Positions 22,639 through 35,345 of a DNA stretch of 64,000 nt are shown here, in pieces; positions within the stretch are counted from its first letter, which is position 1; every line of letters starts with the position of its first letter. Position numbers and translations under genes: made by a program. This DNA is from Capitulum mitella (lineage: Eukaryota > Arthropoda > Thecostraca > Pollicipedomorpha > Pollicipedidae), in the NCBI GenBank assembly GCA_030062745.1, contig CP099842.1:9307838-9371837 (forward strand). Reading direction: 5' to 3'. The notes below the pieces were generated by a model. The model was given only the letters and a program-made list of their open reading frames with translations. It was not told where the DNA came from and searched no databases.

Positions 22639-25600
22639 TCTTCGTTAGATATCACGAATACTTGCAAAAGCTCGAAACTTCTCACTCAAACTACTTTTTC
22701 GCTCCTAGGTGTCTTCACTGTAAATAAAAAGATGCTATTAATATAAACAATACAAATGTACTCTTATGAACAACTAGACAGACGCCTTCTTCGACACATG
22801 GCGAGCGCGTACTTCGCCATTTCTCTTCAAATTTGGAGGTATATTTCAAAATATTACGTGACGCATTGATTTTCCTTTTAACACATTTTGCAACACAAAG
22901 TCGGATATTTATCAACGGACTAGCACAAACAGCCCTGTTTGCTGCTGTCGAAAAGAGTTCTGGTCACAAGTTTTGGATTTTAGAGAGGTGAGCATCCAGG
23001 TTAGTCCCTGATATCAAGGATACGCCGTAGACCGTGATCGCTTGACTTGCTACCAAAGGAGGCGCCGGCGAATGCATGACTGCGACGTTCCGGATCCCGC
23101 ACACTGGGAGTGACCTTCCACTGGAGAGTTTCCTTGCACGTGACTCTACCGCACTAGGAATAACCACTGTAAGTTAACCCGCCCCCGAATAGGGTGTTAC
23201 CGCTCCTCCCTGAGGTATTTCCAAGACTGTGAGAGAACAAACAAACGCAGCGCCACGAAACTTTGTGTACATGTTGCTTGATCATTTCTTCACCTTGTGT
23301 CAAATTTTTTACCTTAGATTAAGTCAGGTGTCTGACCAAGCTCCGGTCAAGTGGACCTATGTCCAAAAGTGTTTAGCGTTCTGTAACTTTTTTGGAAAAC
23401 AAGACATCACAATAGAATTTCCAATGTTTAGAAATCTTCGTGGATGCAACAAATATGCTATCTCAGGCTTTTTTGGGAATTTCCGGGTCAATGACCTAAG
23501 GTCAACCCCAATTTTTATATGTTCTCGATTTTTCGGAATTTGACGTTTTTTATAACAGTTTCAACGTGAAGTGATGCAGACACTCATTTGCCGTCAACTG
23601 ACAAAGTATCAATGACTTCCAGTCGCTGACCTGAGGCCAGGTCATGAATAACTGTTATGAGCCGAAAAGCAACGCCGTCAAAATCAGCGATGAATTGCTC
23701 AGAACGGGTTGAAAATGGCAGAAATGGTTCGCACAATTGTGAGCAATACCGAGAAGTTTGGATGGTATATAATAAATCCTCCATAAAGGATTCAAAAATT
23801 GCATATTTTGGAAATAAACTGACTCTCGCGAATAAAACCCCGCCCACCGTGTACACTGATAACTTCCGAGTTTTTACAAAATTTAAGCATGTGAAACCAT
23901 CACAAGAATCACTAGAACGAAGAAATATCACATGGAAAGGCCTATGTCGCGAAAATAAAGAAACGCTAAAACAAGTTCGCGTTAATTTCATACCGCGTTC
24001 GGCTACGGCGCCCGCCGGAAGTCGGCGCGAAAATCGCCGTCTTTAACCCAACGTTCTGGCGTATATGTTAAAGAAATCTGAGAAATTAGGTGTGTATCGG
24101 CATCTGCGGACTTTTGCCTGTTCATTGGTGCCTTTACCTAGGCTTTATTAAACACTGCCTTCGAGATCCAGGCCGCTTCTCAGTTTCATGCAGCCGGCTG
24201 TGAAAAAATATATAGGGCGTAATAGCTTATATACCATCCAAAACTAAAAATGAAACCAGTTTCGAGCCCTATTTGTAACGAGCTTTTCAACAGTGTACTT
24301 ATTTTCATCGTACGACCAGCCGTTCGTGAGTTATGGGGGATCAACCACCCCCCAGTCGGGCTTCATCGGCGCCGAACGCCAGTTGAGTGCGGATTAAATA
24401 AACTCCACGCACTCTTCGGAATTAGAATGGACACCGTCTGTGTTCGGCCTGAAAAATATTTGAGTACCCGCCCTCTGGCAGTGGTGCTCTCCGCTCCATT
24501 TGATCAGTTTACGAGCTGATTACATGCTCATCAGTGGCTGGTATCCTATGCTATCTAAAACCAATCACAGTTGTCACCTGTCAAGAGGTTAACGAGAATG
24601 AGGCCTTGAGCTCTTATGGTTTTCAAATTCCTGAATACCATAACGTAACGCGGGTTAGGTAAACGTAGCAATGACAGCTGCATTGTCATTGATATCAACA
24701 ATGGGCTGCATGGCAATTACAGACATTCCTCCCTGCTTTCATACGAAAATTATCATATTTAACGATCATTCTGAAAAGCATTGCTTCAACTTTCTTCTCA
24801 TCCCAAAACCACGTTCGATTTCTTAAATGCGAACATTTACCAAAAGAATACGATAATTTCATGTCATGGCTTATTACTGGTGCCACGGCTGGACAATGGA
24901 GAGCATTTATTTCCTTTCCTACGGCAAATAGAGCACTGCCAGTAGAAATAGTAATAGCGTAGTAATAGTAACAGTACTGTCTAGCAGACTTCTAAAGCCA
25001 CTTATCAGAATCGCCACTTGCAGAATCGAATCACCACCACTTATGGTCCTCCGATTTCTTTCGTGAATCAGTCAGAATAGATTTCCTGTTTGGCAACTAC
25101 GAATCTTAACAAGCATTACCTTCTCAACCAGGAATCAGAGTTGAATCGATTCCCGGAATCAATTCCCATATGCTGATTCATTTGAATGCATGCTTTGTTT
25201 ACCTAACGAGACCATTTATTGTCCATGTTTGCAAGGATAGCCATTTAGTCTTTCAACACTTCGCGTATAACTGAATGAGAGAAAGATCTGGAAATTCAGG
25301 TCTGATACAAAAGAAAATCAAGGATTTCCTTCACTGTTGCCATAAAAACGTGTATATCCTCTACCCTTAACTTTTGCCCGGCGGGACCATTTTACACCCT
25401 CGCCCAGCGAGGGAGGTCCTAAAACGACCTTCCAAATAACTTTTGAACAGAGGTGGAGAAACGTGGTAAAATTCAGTGTGTTGTTCGTTACGTCAGCAAC
25501 TCAACCATGTCCAATTTTTGGGGTTTCAGGTCAACAAGCGACCTCCCAATAATAATAATATCTCAATATCTCAAAGGCCGGTCACAATAATAATCTCAAA

Positions 25601-27410
25601 CCGGCCGTGACAAACTATGATCGATTCCATCGGCACCAGCGTATTGGTCGATGTCTCAGCTATCCGAAAATATTTGTGTTTTTGAAGCTAGGCCAACCGG
25701 TGACTTCCCACGTCACGCAAAAATTACCATAGCTGAAATCTGCGATGGGAGGCATGATAATCCCACCACGATTTTGTCTCCTCACGGGTCAAACGAGCGA
25801 CGACACGTGTGCGAAACTTCGTGCACCGGTTCTCCTCGGGCTGGAAGGGGTAGCCTATTTGGAGTCGCGGCCACCTTAGTTACCAAGGTCACCGCCATGG
25901 GCGCTCATATCGTTTTAGGGAAACCGCTCCTTTTCGAAAATCGCTCGAGCCAGAGCCACCAAAATCTGGTGTGCATGTAAGCGGGCAGACGGTCTATCCT
26001 AGCACATCATTGTGGTGGCCGCAATGGTTTCTCAAGGTCACCGCTAGGGGCTAAATCGAATTTAGAATTCTCGAATTTACAAATTTCTCTCACCTAGCGT
26101 GACTCTGACCTACCAAGTGGCTTTACATTACATCAAACGATGTTGTCAAAATAGAGCTGACGTGGTGCATCGTAATAAAGCACTCTTGCAAGCGTCGGTA
26201 TCATTTACCCCTTTTACAAAGCTACAATTGCGTTTGACGTCAATGTTTGATATTCACATTTGATCTAGGTTGACCTCTCATGACAAGACCCTTACCATAG
26301 ACTAAAATCAGGTCACTGACACCAACATTTATAAAAAAAAACATGTAACACAACATTGCAGTGCACAATTTACAGCCAACGAAATGAATTACTTAATTCG
26401 GTTAAAAACACGACTAAATTGGTCTTGACAAAAAGGTCACAGGCCACGACCGATCGCATGAAAATTCTGAGCATCTTACTTGGGGTGAATGAATGTTGAA
26501 AACTAAGGTAGAAAAAAGAGCTTTCTCCCGTCATTAAAGAGTTATTTAAGAATTACTAAAGGAGGGACCTAAAACGGCCTCCCGCCCCACGAGGGTTAAT
26601 TAACTCAGCATTCGTTGGCACATTTACAATTACGTCATTCGTTAGGAGCCTATTTTTCTGCGCTCCCCCGCCCCCGTCTAACTTCGTAACTAATGGATCG
26701 ATCGAAAGCTTCAAATTGCATACGACAGCCCTCAACAACAGCTTTCAGACACGTCACAGTTTTTTATGTCACGGATGTCGTCACAGGCTAGGTCAAACTG
26801 TAAAAACAAACGATTCAACTCCAGAAGCACCACTCAATATTCCAAAAGTAGGAAGCGTAATGTATCTTGTGGAATTGTTCCAAAACCTTGCAAAAAAGCT
26901 CTCAAAAAAGGTCAGAGCAAAGAACAAAGAATCAAGGGCACCGGTGAGGGTCCGCTTAAAGGTCAACATCATTTTTTCGTAAAAATAGTTTAAAATCCCA
27001 TGGAAATGTTCTTTGCAACAGTTAGTGGGGAAAACAGCATCCGTTAAGAGAACTGGCGCTTCGAGCAACCCCATCAACCATGTAAACAGGGTCACGTAAT
27101 GACGAAAATGCATGACAATGAAATAAGTTCAATGACCTTGACATGAGCAGGAAATTTGGTGCAAACGACGATATTTCTGTGATTTTAGCTAGTCCATTTA
27201 TATTTTATTCGTTGCATCATCTTTATAATACAAAACTTTGTGATCTCAGGAAGTCGGTTACTTTGATCCTATTTCGTGCTGGGGGAAGTGGGAGCGGGGG
27301 CAAATTCTTTTTTCAAAAAACGACCCTCGGAATCGCTTGCAATTACGGGGCTTTCAGGACCTGCTTCACTAAAGTTCGTGACTTTTCTAAGATGTTTTTG
27401 AGATTTTAGG
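22639..27410. other. Intergenic stretch right of BET1L
   Basis: No gene recognised. The BET1L promoter should be at the left end. The sequence has many AGGTCA/TGACCT half-sites, including IR1 at 23485-23497 (immediately followed by AGGTCA at 23499-23504) and an everted pair near 23624-23641, as in the repeat family of BET1L intron 2. No intact transposase or reverse transcriptase was seen. Confidence 0.5.
23485..23497. promoter_or_regulatory. IR1 palindrome GGGTCA-A-TGACCT plus AGGTCA
   Basis: Matches PuGGTCAnTGACCPy and is followed after one base by a third half-site. It lies within the same repeat context as 20587-20599. Function is inferred only. Confidence 0.5.
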
Positions 27411-28560
27411 GCGAAAGTTCGTATCGCAGAAGTTCGTCGGACAAAACTTCGTCCGACTACACATCGTCGGACAAAAGTTCGCCGTGCAAAAGTTCATCTA
27501 GGACAAAAGTTTGTCCACGACAAAAGTTCGTCATGCAAAAATTCGTCGAGGAAAGGTTCGTCTCGAGCAAAAATTCGACGAGGGTAAAAGTTCGTCGAGG
27601 ACGAAAGTTCGTCTAGGACAACGGTTCGTCTGGGACAAAAGTTCTTCTCGCGGGAGGTCGTCCAGGACAAATGTTCGTATAGGTCAAAAACTGACATGGG
27701 ACAAGTCTGTCCAGGACACGTTCTTCTCGCTAATGGAAAAAGGTGCGTACTGCAGTTCGTTCGTATGGAAAAAGGTTCGTAGAAAAATGTTCGTTAGGGA
27801 AAACGTTCTCAAGGAAAAAGGTTCGCAACCAAAGGTTCGTAAACTTAGAGTTCATACCGAAAAAGGAACGGACCTACAACAGTAACCGAACCTAACCTAA
27901 CCTCACCTCTATGCTGGACTGAACCAAGTCCGATCGCACCCTCCATCGGCTTGCGGCCTCTAGTATCCTCTACCTCGCCTTCGGGACAAACCCGAAACGA
28001 ACGTTTTATACGAACGATACGAACCAATGTTTGTGAATCTCTGGCTAGGAGCGTTTTTCCTTGCGAACCTTTTTCCGATAAACCTTTCGAAACCTTTTGC
28101 GGTTCAAACTTTTTGCGTCACGAACCTTTTCCGATACAAACCTTTGGCTACCAACCTTTTCCCACACGAACCCTTGACCTGCGACTTTTGGTTCGGTTAC
28201 CTACTCTCTTGTGACTCGGGCAGTTCCATGCAGTGCAAAGTGGCTAAAGTTGGAGGTGCGCGGATTGGAATGGGATCACTTTCGGACTTTGGCAGTTTTT
28301 GTTCACCACGCATATATTGCTCTTAAGGACTTTGGAGCGAGAACCATATGGCACGGACATCCTTTTTTCCTGGGCGAATTTTTGCCCAAGACGAACTTTT
28401 GTCCCAAACGAGCTTTTGTGCTAACTGAATTTCTGCGACACGAACTTTTTCCCCGGATGAACTCTCGTGCTACATTTGTCTTACACTGACTTGTCGTAGA
28501 CGACCTTATGTCCGATATGAACTTTTACTGAACGAACTTTTGTCTTAGACGAACTTATTT
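27411..28560. mobile_element. Foldback-like element: inverted arrays of degenerate TTCGTC repeats
   Basis: From about 27411 to 27870 the plus strand is a degenerate array of short units of the type AAAAGTTCGTC(C)AGGAC. From about 28000 to 28560 the units are in the opposite orientation (GACGAACTTTTGTC type). A unique-looking spacer of about 110-130 bases separates them. Long inverted repeats built of short degenerate direct repeats are the structure of Foldback/Galileo-type transposons. No transposase is present, and no clear target duplication was identified. The open frames through the arrays are by-products. Confidence 0.6.
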
Positions 28561-30040
28561 GCTGTCGGTGTTTGGATTGGTACTGAAGTTTAATGATGAT
28601 ACATTGCAAGCGTTATAGGACTCTTAAGATATGAGCTGACCTTAATTTCATCCGCTTGTTACTTAACTTTATGTTTTTCATACACGTTATGCCTTGAACC
28701 ATGACTTGATTCAGTTCCTTCTTCATTACACACTATACAATGTACATTTTGATATTTCTTCGTCTTTGATGTCTCATTTCTAATCATGGATTTACCATTC
28801 TGTTTCCTTAATTTTACATCTTTTCATTCTTGGACTTTAATGTTTTTATTCTTTAATTTCTTTAATCAATGGAATTAACCATTCTTTAACATAATTTTTC
28901 ATCCGTGTTTAGATGTTTCCTATCCCATGTAGAACATCAGGGTTATTACTGATGCCCCAAACAAGGATTATGGCTACCAGTGCACAGTTTTTACCCAGAC
29001 CCCGTTCATCTCCTAATCACGTCAAAGTCACGAGACAAAAACGAGACTAAAGAATGTTCCTTTACATACCTGATTTGACCCCTTCAGGTCATACAGTGGT
29101 CTCTTACATCTTAGGGAACGAGTTCCTCCTCATCTGCCGTCTTCGCCGTCATGGTTGTAGTCTCATAACATTTGTGGTTCTATAAGCGGTTAGTCGTTAC
29201 AGTCAGTGATTGTTTTTCTCCTGAGGTTGAGGTCCACGTCTTGTTATGAAATGCTGGATGTCAGTGTCTGTTTCTGTCACGGTCCTAGTGCCGAAATTAC
29301 GTCCGATCGCCACCAAGCAGAGCTCTGATCATTGAGGGTAGGCATAATTTTTCTCATTAAAATCAGCTGCAGAGTTGCGCTTTACTCAAACCTTTAGATC
29401 AGAAGACATTCTGAGGTTTAAAAGGGTCAGTGACCTAGCATGACTTTGGGAAGGTCACTGGCCTCCCATAACCCAAAGTTGCATTTAGTACACTTTTTAT
29501 TTACTTCTGCGCCTTTTTAATCATTTATGAAATCTATAAATGTGACCAGTCTATAAATCTGACCATGACCAATCTATCAATAAATGTCTAGATCTGAAGT
29601 ACACAATTTGTTCAGAAACATAAATAATCCTTTGCTAATGAAGAACCAATCTTAAACAACGACAGCAAGCACAGGTGTGAGTAGGGATGACAATGGTTTC
29701 TTAGAAAAAACGCAATTTTCCCCTTTTCAAGATAACGTGCAAGCAGTATATCTCACTCTTGTTATCTGAAGCCCAACGTTATGACTTTTATCATAACACA
29801 GGAGCATCCTAAACGCAGAAATCTTAAGTTCCACTGTCGAGATCTTAACTGTCAACACTGAATGCAGTGTGCTCTGATGACATAACGCTTGAGTGATGTC
29901 ATCTGCTGCTTTCGTAGTAGGTAATACTCTGAGTAATCACTGTAACTTTGTGCAGTGCATCATGCAGCCTATGCTTCTGATGCTGTTGCATTTGCGAGAA
30001 AAATTATAAACTGACTACACGCTCACTGCGCTCACAACCG
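28561..30040. other. Gene-free AT-rich stretch
   Basis: No gene recognised. The only feature noted is another inverted AGGTCA palindrome (29424-29436), with a near-perfect one at 29452-29464. Confidence 0.5.
29424..29436. promoter_or_regulatory. IR1 palindrome GGGTCA-G-TGACCT
   Basis: Fourth match to PuGGTCAnTGACCPy in about 9 kb. An 11-of-12 match (AGGTCA-C-TGGCCT) follows at 29452-29464. Probably part of the same repeat family. Confidence 0.5.
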
Positions 30041-30049
30041 CAACGTAGC

Positions 30050-30310
30050 GCCCTCACACACCCGCGCTCGCCAGGCCCTCCCCGCACCGAGTCTAGCCCG
30101 ATTCAGCTATCACTGTCTCGCGCGACCCGTCCCGCCCTTTCCTGCTCCAACCAACCCCGGATTCCCACGGCTGTCTCATTCCCCTCATGACCACTGAACA
30201 TTGCCCAACATCTGCTTCTTTGATGTCTTCAGTGTTGCCCACCAACCTCTTAATTCCAATCTACACCCCCCTCGCGCGCAGCACACGTAACACCATCACT
30301 GTGCAAAATT
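30050..30310 (-). mobile_element. Second copy of the retroelement gag start
   Basis: This CpG-rich segment is clearly similar, over about 150 bases, to the gag-start region at about 33770-33950. Shared blocks include CTGCTCCAACCAA, CCCACGGCTGT, GCTTCTTTGATG and the CAGCACA...AAAATT stretch. The predicted minus-strand peptide shares an IKEA-type motif and a tryptophan pattern with the right copy. It lies past the integrase end of the main element in the same orientation, suggesting a tandem or nested arrangement. Confidence 0.6.
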
Positions 30311-30589
30311 AAACACACACTCCTCCCTAATCGCCCACGATCATTTGAACACGGCGCTCGCGGCTGCCGTTCCCGAAAATTTCTTCGCAGCGCACTGTCT
30401 GCCGCATCAGTAGCCACGATTTCCTCTCCTCTGTGCTCTGCGTCATCGCCGTCTACCCAGTGTTTCTCTCCTCGCCCTCGCTCGCTACCTCCATCTCTTC
30501 GCTGGTTCTCTGTACTGAATTTCCATTCTCGCTTCTTTGATCTCCTCCGCTGCCACCGTTTACCCCCTTCTCCTGATCCAGGGTCATTA

Positions 30590-33500
30590 GGGGACCGTCA
30601 TCACTTTCGTAGTGCTCTTGACCTCACGCCTCTCCTGCTGCCCTGCTGCCTCACGCTGCGTGTCGTGTCGCAGGCCTCCCACATGCCGAGGCACGCCGTT
30701 CACCCCCAATGCTTGAGGCAGCACCACTCGCGTCACAGTGCGCAGCGAGCTCTGCGCGTTGCACCGTCCACCGGGGTCTCTCGCCCACACTCTGTCGCAA
30801 ACGCTGAACTGGCACGAAATCACTCGCGGCTCGGTTTAGTCGCCGCCGATATCGCGCACCCACACCTCGCACCGGTACAGCATGGCTGCTGGAGCCGAGC
30901 TGGACCCGACGTCATCTTTCGCCGTGACGCTGTAGATGTGCATCGCCTCCGGTGCGCAACAGCCAGTGTGGAGACAACCCTTTTCACGGTGCGATGACAC
31001 CTTTCAGTGATACCGCTGCCGCTTGGAGCGTGAGACATCTGAAGTAAATCTTGACATTCCTCCGCTCTGCCAATATGCTGAAAGCCGAGTCTCTGAAGGC
31101 GGCATAGTTCTCCGCCAACAGCTCCTTGGACGCCCCTCGCTCCGAAAAAAAACTTGCCAGAGGTGCTCGATGATGCTCAGAGCATCTTGCCGTGGCAGTC
31201 TCCCCAAATCGCGAGACACAGTCGCCTACAGTCAATAACGATAAGTTAGTGTCGTCCGTACATGTGCGCCACATCGACGCCGATCCTGCACCACATCTCA
31301 TCAACATTCAGTTTGTCCCCGGACCACGTCACAGGGGCCGGGTCGACGGACTGGCACGCGCTGCGTCGTTGCACCATTTCGTGTACCACCTTCCGAGACA
31401 CCACAGGCCAGATTCTGCGACAAAAGCACAGGGTGCGTCCCGTGCCCAGGTGCCCGGATGCCGCATGAATACGCCAAACATCTTCAGGTGTCGCGTTCTC
31501 TGAGACTGCCGCGCAGACTGTACCTCCGACTTCGGTCTTCTTTAACCACCTCTGCGGTACACCTGTCCGACTGTCGGTTTTATTCTCAGCTGACCGCACG
31601 TAGTTGATCTCTACCCTCAGGCTATACTCGTCAACTATAGAAGCGACGGTTCGGAGGCGGCGCCGGATCAGAATCTCCGTGGGCGCTTGTGTCTCGAGTC
31701 GTGCCTTCCCGGACAGCGCATCAGCTGCCCAGCGAAACAATGAGTGCGAGTCCGTCATCAGGCGGACCTTTTTCATGCCCCACACGACGGCTGGGTTTAG
31801 GCCTTTCAGAACCGTCTCCAGCTCCGCCAGGTTGACTTGTCTCGTCGAAGCCAGCTAGCATCTTCGATCACCTCTCCATCAACTTCCAGCACTGTACCAA
31901 GTTCCACGGAACTGGCGTCCGCCTAGACAGTGGAGCGCGTACTGCAGATGTCCCAGCGACCGCAGGCCGAATCGTTCTCCAAGTTCTGCGGCGGCTCGCC
32001 GCCTTCACTGCAGAGTCTCCACCTCAGTTGGTCTCGCGCCTCACAGCCACGGAGACCGAGCAAGCGAGCTCCACCGCTGCACACTCGCTCAGACCGCTTG
32101 CACTCGAGTCCGTTTTGGCGTAGGCGCGCTTCGACGTACTCAGCGGAAACGACGCTTTTATACGTCGAAATATCGCCCATCTACGGACACGTCGCATCGC
32201 GCACCTTTTCACCACCGCTCAACATGGCAGCGACGATTTCCTGCAGCATCAGCGGAGCTTCGCTGAGTCCAGTTGAGGCAGTAGTGCTTACCGTCGAACA
32301 TTACTGTCTGGTAAGTCCACAGGGCCTCGTGGACATGTTTTTGTATGTACTTCTTGCGGAAATCAACGAGCGCAGTTCTTCTGCCTTGTCGCCGCCATTC
32401 GCACGGCTTGTCTACATACGCGTCGGCGTCTGCAGTGTGCGTGGACACGTGTGTTCAGCTCCCGAAAGTCCATGACGGTCAGCACCTTCCCCTTGTGCTG
32501 GATGACGGACATCACTCTACTCGTTCGGACATCAGTTACTCGTAATCGTCTTCAGTAGCCGGCGCGATGGGGTAATCAGTGACTCTGTCGGCTAACTTCT
32601 TCGGACCTTTCCCCTCAATCCATTTCTGTCCACTTGCGGGGCTCCCTGTTATACCCAACGCTGAAATCTGCCTCCTCTAACACCGCGACCGCCGCAACAA
32701 TGCGGACTTCTTCGGCATCAAAACGAACCTGAGCCACTGACAGAACGGTCACTCCAACGAGGACAGTTATGCCGTCCATTCCAAGGATCAGGTCAAGACC
32801 CAACAGCTTACCTCGGACGATGAGCGCGTTAAGAATGACCGTTGCGTCAATTTTCAACTCAAGGCGCACTCATCCAATTCTGTTGCACACCCTCCGCGTG
32901 CTCACCACTGGCGGTGTAAATGCTGGCATACTCCCTCCTACAGTCGTCACAGGCTAAATATTCCTCCCCCATATATGATGCTGAAGTAGCAGTCATTGGC
33001 CAGTACCACCCATTCACAGCCATTAACAGGCAAGCATCAGAATGGTAGGATCTGCTCAACTACAGCTGGGGGAGGAGGCTGATGCTGACACTTCCTCTCC
33101 ACTCAAGTTTCCCAGGCACATTGAAATGAACTGTCTGTAGCATGCACACTTGAAGCAGACCCCTCAGGTCAGCCCTGAGCACATGCTTGTGAAGTGGCCA
33201 GGCTGTCTGCATGTAAAACACATAGCCAGTCCACCCTGTCTCAGCAAGCTGCTGTCCATTTTATGTTTTTCATGTTGCTGCTGTGCTGCAACAGTGGCTA
33301 CCATCTCATCCACCATCAAATCGTGGGCTCCAGCAGGAATTTGAAAAAGTTCCAAATCCAAGTGATCCCAAGGTGGGCCTCTGCTCTCATTGCCTGGGAC
33401 ATCCAGTAATTCAGTGACAAAAGTGTACGCAGAGCACGGCATAGGTCGTCCAGCTGAGCAGCACAGCCAGGCAATTTAAATTGGCCAGCAAAACACTGAC

Positions 33501-33900
33501 TAGTTAGGCTTTAGCTTGTGTGACATTCATGGGCCACACAGCTGTCCATGGCAAAGCAGTTGTCTGAGATACTTTGATTTTCTTCACAGTTGCTCTGCTG
33601 CCATTGTCCAGTTGATAATATACACTGAATTCACCACCCAGCAATGACAGTGAAATCACATTTTGCAAGTTCACCACTCCCTTCACATGGCAGATGAGCT
33701 CCATTTTGTCCAGCCAGTCAATAACATCTGGGAGGCTCTGTCAAAATCAGGCACATGTCTGAGATCCATGTAATCCTTTGCTGCAGCCCTCAACCAATCC
33801 CACACTCCCATGGCTGTTTTAACCCCCCAATGATCAGTTAGCATTTTCCAACATGCTTCTTCTTTGATGCTACATGTTTTGCCCAGCAGCCTCATCATTT
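30590..33900 (-). pseudogene. Decayed Gypsy-like LTR retrotransposon, gag-pol remnants
   Basis: Minus-strand remnants in the order gag, protease, reverse transcriptase, RNase H, integrase. Gag pieces lie at 33900-33690 and 33440-33164, the latter with a CFTCRQPGHFTSMC zinc knuckle (CX2CX4HX4C). A retropepsin C-terminal part (LLGLDLILGMDG) is near 32800. RT pieces are at 32510-32210 (MDFRELN, FRKKYIQ, YQTVMFDG). RNase H (MTDSHSLFRW) runs into the HHCC and core regions of integrase (SGHLGTGRTLCF, CSACQ in one frame) at 31785-31000. A C-terminal piece runs to about 30590. Frameshifts and stops separate the parts, so no functional polyprotein is possible. The order gag-PR-RT-RH-IN is that of Ty3/Gypsy. 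LTRs were not delimited. The gag part is CpG-poor while the pol part is CpG-rich, so the two may have different histories. Confidence 0.85.
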
Positions 33901-34610
33901 CAATTCATGTCTTCTCCCACATGCAGCACATATAGCTCAATCAGTGGACAAAATTCAGTGCACAGCTGCAACTAAACAAGAAGCTAGCAGAGCACTACTG
34001 ACCATCAAATGGAAAACTTTAATGATGAAAATGAGCATATTCTACAATGTATTTGGTGACAAACTGAATTCAAAAAGGTCTGGCTATTACCAAAAACAAT
34101 GAGGTGATGCCTTAACATTGTGACCAATGATTTCAGTGAGTTTAGGGCTAAAGGTAAGTTTCTGCCCGACGAAATCGCAAACAACCCTTTGTATAATTGC
34201 CACCAATGTAAAGAATGTACCATCCTGTTTCTAACCGTACTTTCCACTACTTGATTTTCTAAACAATAACAACAAAATCATAACGATAACGTACCACACA
34301 GTAATACCGTGCTGCGGTCCACTGGCGGAGAACAACATTATTCCACGGCGGAAAATGTAGTGCCGCCAAGGTTAAGGTTATTGACATCAAGGACGTGTAG
34401 ACCTCTTCAAGCGATTAATGACATCATATATAGGACAATTCTATTCTGTTGCCACAAACTAAACTTGGAGGAACTGCTGAATTATTACGCCGTTATATTA
34501 TTGTATTAGATAATTGTTGGGATGTCTGATATCAGTATTATTACATTATGATATTTAATACTCGTTAGATTAGGTTGCTAGGTTGGGTTGTGCTGGCCTA
34601 GGTTAGATCA

Positions 34611-34925
34611 GGTTAGGTTAGGTTAGGTTAGGTTAGGCTAGGTTAGGTTAGGTTACTATGTTAGGCTAGGGTAAATTTTTATTTATTGTTTTATTTCACT
34701 TCCTAATATTTTCCAGTTTTGTTCCATGATTTTCTGTGCTGGGCTATGTTAGGTTAGGTTAGGTTAGGTTAGGTTAGGTTAGGTTAGGTTAGGCCAGGCT
34801 AGGCTAGGCTAGGTTAGGTTAGGTTAGGTTAGGTTAGGTTTGGTTACTATGTTAGGCTAGGGTAAATTTTTATTTATTGTTTTATTTCACTTCCTAATAT
34901 TTTCCAGTTTTGTTCCGTGATTTTT
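34611..34925. repeat. Duplicated (GGTTA)n arrays, arthropod telomere-type motif
   Basis: Two runs of GGTTA/TTAGG units (34611-34653 and about 34749-34841, with some GGCTA variants). Each is followed by the same roughly 85-base sequence (from GGTTACTATGTTAGGCTAGG at 34651 and at 34842, 191 bases apart). The whole is therefore a two-copy, roughly 190-bp higher-order repeat. TTAGG is the usual arthropod telomere repeat; here it is interstitial. Confidence 0.9.
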
Positions 34926-35177
34926 TTCAGATATTTTATTTCACTGCTTTTTGTTTTTTTGTATTTTTGAAATTGCAACTATGCTTTGCCATCTTTGTAA
35001 TATTTTTACTTTTTTATCATTATTGTTTATTATTATTATTACTATTACTATTATTATAACTATTATTATTTTTACAACGGTTAACTTTTTTTATTTTAAA
35101 GATAATTTATATCGCATTAGTTATTCCCCCAAAACTTTTTTATTACTCTTGATTGGACCTTGAGTCTGACCGACGAC

Positions 35178-35345
35178 CAATCAGCGTCGAGATCTCACGT
35201 AAACAAACTATTTAACGCAGAAACGTCAAAAATCCCTACGCGAGCGTCTGGCGGTTAGCATACCAGTGACGACACAATCTGTTTCGGGGGAATAATTTGT
35301 GTTTCAGGTTTCTCCGGCTGAAATCGTAAGTAATACTTATCAATA
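35178..35345 (+). promoter_or_regulatory. Promoter-like segment with CCAAT box and a following donor
   Basis: GACCAATCAGCG (CCAAT box) is followed by CTATTTAA, CpG-rich sequence, then a pyrimidine-rich TTTCTCCGGCTGAAATC before a consensus donor GTAAGTAAT near 35329. It could be an alternative upstream first exon for RPL9 or an unrelated transcript. No coding exon of its own was identified. Confidence 0.35.

Noticed and set aside
22964-23167. Minus-strand frame considered as the first exon of BET1L
   Set aside because: No consensus donor in the required phase 1; the ATGG/GTAAGT site at 22635-22638 fits both phase and donor.
27494-28489. Open frames in the TTCGTC arrays as a repeat-protein gene
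   Set aside because: Frames exist on both strands because of the repeat period; inverted array symmetry explains them better.
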